From positions 1-6,456 of the forward strand of contig QKIM01000014.1 of NCBI GenBank assembly GCA_003249585.1: a stretch of DNA of 6,456 bases, read 5' to 3'. This document shows positions 5,247 to 6,456 of the stretch, in pieces. The notes beneath the pieces are model-generated. The model worked only from the letters and a program-made list of their open reading frames with translations, did no database searches and was not told the DNA's origin. Origin of the DNA: Deltaproteobacteria bacterium (GTDB taxonomy: Bacteria > Myxococcota_A > Polyangia > HGW-17). Position 1 is the stretch's first letter. Every line of letters starts with the position of its first letter. The position numbers and the translations under genes were made by a program.

Positions 5247-5274
5247 TTGCCGTTACCCAGGAATCATGTAAAAT
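5247..5274 (+). promoter_or_regulatory. Candidate promoter upstream of the collagen-like lipoprotein
   Basis: TTGCCG (5247-5252) and TAAAAT (5269-5274) are separated by 16 bp; four of six and five of six bases match the sigma-70 consensus. A start site near 5281 would give a leader of almost 200 bases containing the stem-loop at 5427-5453. Found by eye in AT-rich sequence, where chance matches are common. Confidence 0.4.
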
Positions 5275-5426
5275 ACCTACGAACGGAGAATAAATGGAGG
5301 CCAAAGCGCACAATGGCATCGAACAGGAGTTGTCCGCAAAGAGTGGAACTCGGAAACAATGGTTTGGAATTCCTTCCCTTCAGCGTGATGAACATGCTCA
5401 CACGTTGGTAGATTCAATAATCAAGC

Positions 5427-5453
5427 AATACTTCTGCAAGAAGCAGCAGTATT
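5427..5453 (+). promoter_or_regulatory. Stem-loop with U-rich tail, possible attenuator or translation-control hairpin
   Basis: AATACTTCTGC (5427-5437) can pair with GCAGCAGTATT (5443-5453) in 10 of 11 positions around the loop AAGAA. The right arm runs straight into TTCTC, giving TATTTTCTC, which is terminator-like though not a long U-run. GGAGG, the lipoprotein's ribosome binding site, follows only 11 bases later at 5465-5469. In the leader of a gene rather than behind one, this would act as an attenuator or affect ribosome loading. Confidence 0.4.
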
Positions 5454-5477
5454 TTCTCATCATCGGAGGCGTTTATC

Positions 5478-6456
5478 ATGACGAGTTTATTGGCATTTCT
5501 CATAATCGGCCTAACTGCAACTCTTTTCTCAGGTTGCGGGAAAGACGGAGAAGAGGGGAGATCGGTTCTTTCATTGACGAGTGATGAAGATCCCGGAGAG
5601 AACTGTTCAGAAGGTGGAACACGAATCGACTTCGGTATCGACCTGAACGGAGATATGGAGCTTACTGAAGAGGAAATTACAGCCACTGAATATCTCTGCA
5701 ACGGTGTTGACGGAATTGATGGAGAAGATGGAATTGACGGAGATGACGGAGTTGACGGGGAGAACGGATCAGACGGACATGATTCCATTGTCATCACGGA
5801 GGTCATCGAACCGGGTGATGCGGATTGTCCCAATGGCGGTCATCTGGTGACCGTTGGTGTGGATGATGATGACAGCGGAACACTTGAACAAGACGAAGTG
5901 GATGTATCAGAGAAGCTGTGCAATGGCGTCGATGGGGAAAACGCCACATGCGCGGGGAATACTCCCCCGGCGCTTGATTCATTACAGATTAATGGAGAGG
6001 ACTATTCCGGAACACCAGTAACTGTCCCTATTTCAAGTGATTTCTCTGTGATGGTAAATGCCTCGGATGCTGATGGAGACACGCTTTCCTACACGCTTTC
6101 CGGTGGATTTTTCGATATCGTAAATAATGGGAGCGGAGAATATGTATTCCATGGGGATACGGAAGGAGTTTTCTACTTTTCTGTTATCATTAGCGATGGA
6201 TGTAATATTGCGGTGAGAAACTTCGCAGTGAACGTTTCGTCGCTTATTGCCGAATATTCAGGGCCGAATCAAAATATAATTTTTGATGAATACACATATC
6301 ATGGTGCCTTCAGCCTCTTTGATGCTCCCGGAACATGGGACGATATCTGCCTGGATCTGTACGTTTATGAGGAACCCGGCACCGTGATGGAATACAGTTT
6401 CTATAATATGCTCGATGCCCACGGCAACTATGTGGAATTTGCCGTTGGGGCAGATG
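5478..6456 (+). CDS. Large lipoprotein with EF-hand CNG modules, Gly-x-Asp tract and cadherin/Ig-like domain (3' end cut)
   Basis: The frame is open for 326 codons to the window edge, so the gene is partial. The ATG has GGAGG eight bases upstream (5465-5469) and begins a signal peptide ending in the lipobox FSGC (C20). Two related modules follow, at residues 43-75 and 117-149. Each starts with C-x-x-GG, contains a 12-residue EF-hand loop (D55-E66, DLNGDMELTEEE; D129-E140, DDDDSGTLEQDE) and ends in LCNGVDG. I believe this is the DUF7151-type module of deltaproteobacterial surface proteins. Between them lie nine Gly-x-Asp/Asn triplets (76-102). Residues about 160-255 form a cadherin- or Ig-like beta domain (VNASDADGDTLSYTL, then FSVIISDGCNIAV), followed by another beta-rich stretch. 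It is probably a calcium-stabilised surface protein; no enzymatic role is visible. GC content is far lower than in the left genes. Confidence 0.87.
   Translation, partial: MTSLLAFLIIGLTATLFSGCGKDGEEGRSVLSLTSDEDPGENCSEGGTRIDFGIDLNGDMELTEEEITATEYLCNGVDGIDGEDGIDGDDGVDGENGSDGHDSIVITEVIEPGDADCPNGGHLVTVGVDDDDSGTLEQDEVDVSEKLCNGVDGENATCAGNTPPALDSLQINGEDYSGTPVTVPISSDFSVMVNASDADGDTLSYTLSGGFFDIVNNGSGEYVFHGDTEGVFYFSVIISDGCNIAVRNFAVNVSSLIAEYSGPNQNIIFDEYTYHGAFSLFDAPGTWDDICLDLYVYEEPGTVMEYSFYNMLDAHGNYVEFAVGAD
5703..5783 (+). repeat. Nine-triplet Gly-x-Asp collagen-like coding repeat
   Basis: Nine consecutive codon triplets encode G-V-D, G-I-D, G-E-D, G-I-D, G-D-D, G-V-D, G-E-N, G-S-D and G-H-D. At DNA level this is a degenerate 9-bp repeat of the form GGA-NNN-GAC/GAT. 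No proline is present, so a classical collagen triple helix is doubtful; the acidic third position suggests calcium binding or an extended acidic spacer. Such tracts change length easily by slippage. Confidence 0.8.

Larger units (their letters stand above)
5181..5477. other. Low-GC leader region before the collagen-like lipoprotein
   Basis: This 297-bp stretch has no gene I can defend. It starts where base composition falls from about 70% GC (5041-5100) to 40% (5221-5280). It contains a candidate promoter (5247-5274), a 96-codon frame with a plausible ribosome site (5294-5584) that runs into the lipoprotein gene, and a stem-loop (5427-5453). Confidence 0.6.

Noticed and set aside
5294..5584. 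96-codon plus-strand frame with GGAG five bases upstream
   Set aside because: Overlaps 107 bases of the lipoprotein gene in another frame and resembles no family; kept only as a possible leader reading frame in the hairpin finding.
5414..5833. Minus-strand frame with Ser/Pro repeats
   Set aside because: Antisense image of the Gly-x-Asp repeat of the lipoprotein gene.
1..6456. CRISPR array, tRNA, rRNA, insertion sequence or transposase
   Set aside because: No regularly spaced direct repeats, no tRNA- or rRNA-like stretches, and no transposase motifs or terminal inverted repeats were seen on either strand.

Overview
The window looks like a chromosomal segment of a high-GC, deltaproteobacteria-like bacterium, with Myxococcota, Bradymonadota or a related anaerobic lineage as the best guess. 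The left part is GC-rich with strongly G/C-biased third codon positions. It carries a stand-alone FmdE-family gene, a family common in anaerobes. It encodes three secreted lipoproteins; two have an Asn-rich linker right after the lipobox and a Cys-rich or enzymatic domain behind it, and the third has a collagen-like Gly-x-Asp tract. No RNA gene or marker gene is present, so the taxonomic guess rests on style only.

Layout. Positions 33-2708 hold four minus-strand genes in two transcription units. The upstream unit is a Crp/Fnr-family regulator (2019-2708) followed 20 bp later by a lipid-anchored rhodanese (1543-1998). The downstream unit is an FmdE-family metalloprotein (785-1402) followed 8 bp later by a TauE/SafE membrane transporter (33-776). 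The 140-bp gap between the units holds a perfect 16-bp palindrome of Fnr-like form (TTGAC-N4-GTCAA). Its centre lies exactly at -41.5 relative to a predicted start site for the fmdE-tauE unit, the classical position for a Crp/Fnr activator. The neighbouring regulator carries the E..SR residues that FNR uses to read TTGA half-sites. The four genes therefore read as a small regulated module for export or handling of sulfur compounds (rhodanese plus TauE/SafE plus FmdE). The actual substrate is unknown.

A 403-bp divergent intergenic region (2709-3111) separates this block from a plus-strand lipoprotein gene (3112-4533). It is AT-richer than its surroundings and full of inverted repeats, including a near-perfect 24-bp palindrome with a second phased half-site. 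The lipoprotein has a 12-cysteine region and a kelch-like beta-propeller. Directly behind it lies a decayed AAA ATPase/DUF4143 gene (about 4541-5180), with its N-terminus gone and a precise out-of-frame internal deletion after the Walker B motif.

At about 5180 the base composition drops sharply. By hand count, 60-base lines fall from 70% GC (5041-5100) to 40% (5221-5280). The remaining sequence holds a 297-bp leader with a predicted promoter and a stem-loop. It is followed by the 5' part of a large lipoprotein gene (5478 to beyond the window end) with two EF-hand-containing Cys/CNG modules, nine Gly-x-Asp triplets and a cadherin/Ig-like domain. This right part may belong to a different, possibly acquired, segment.
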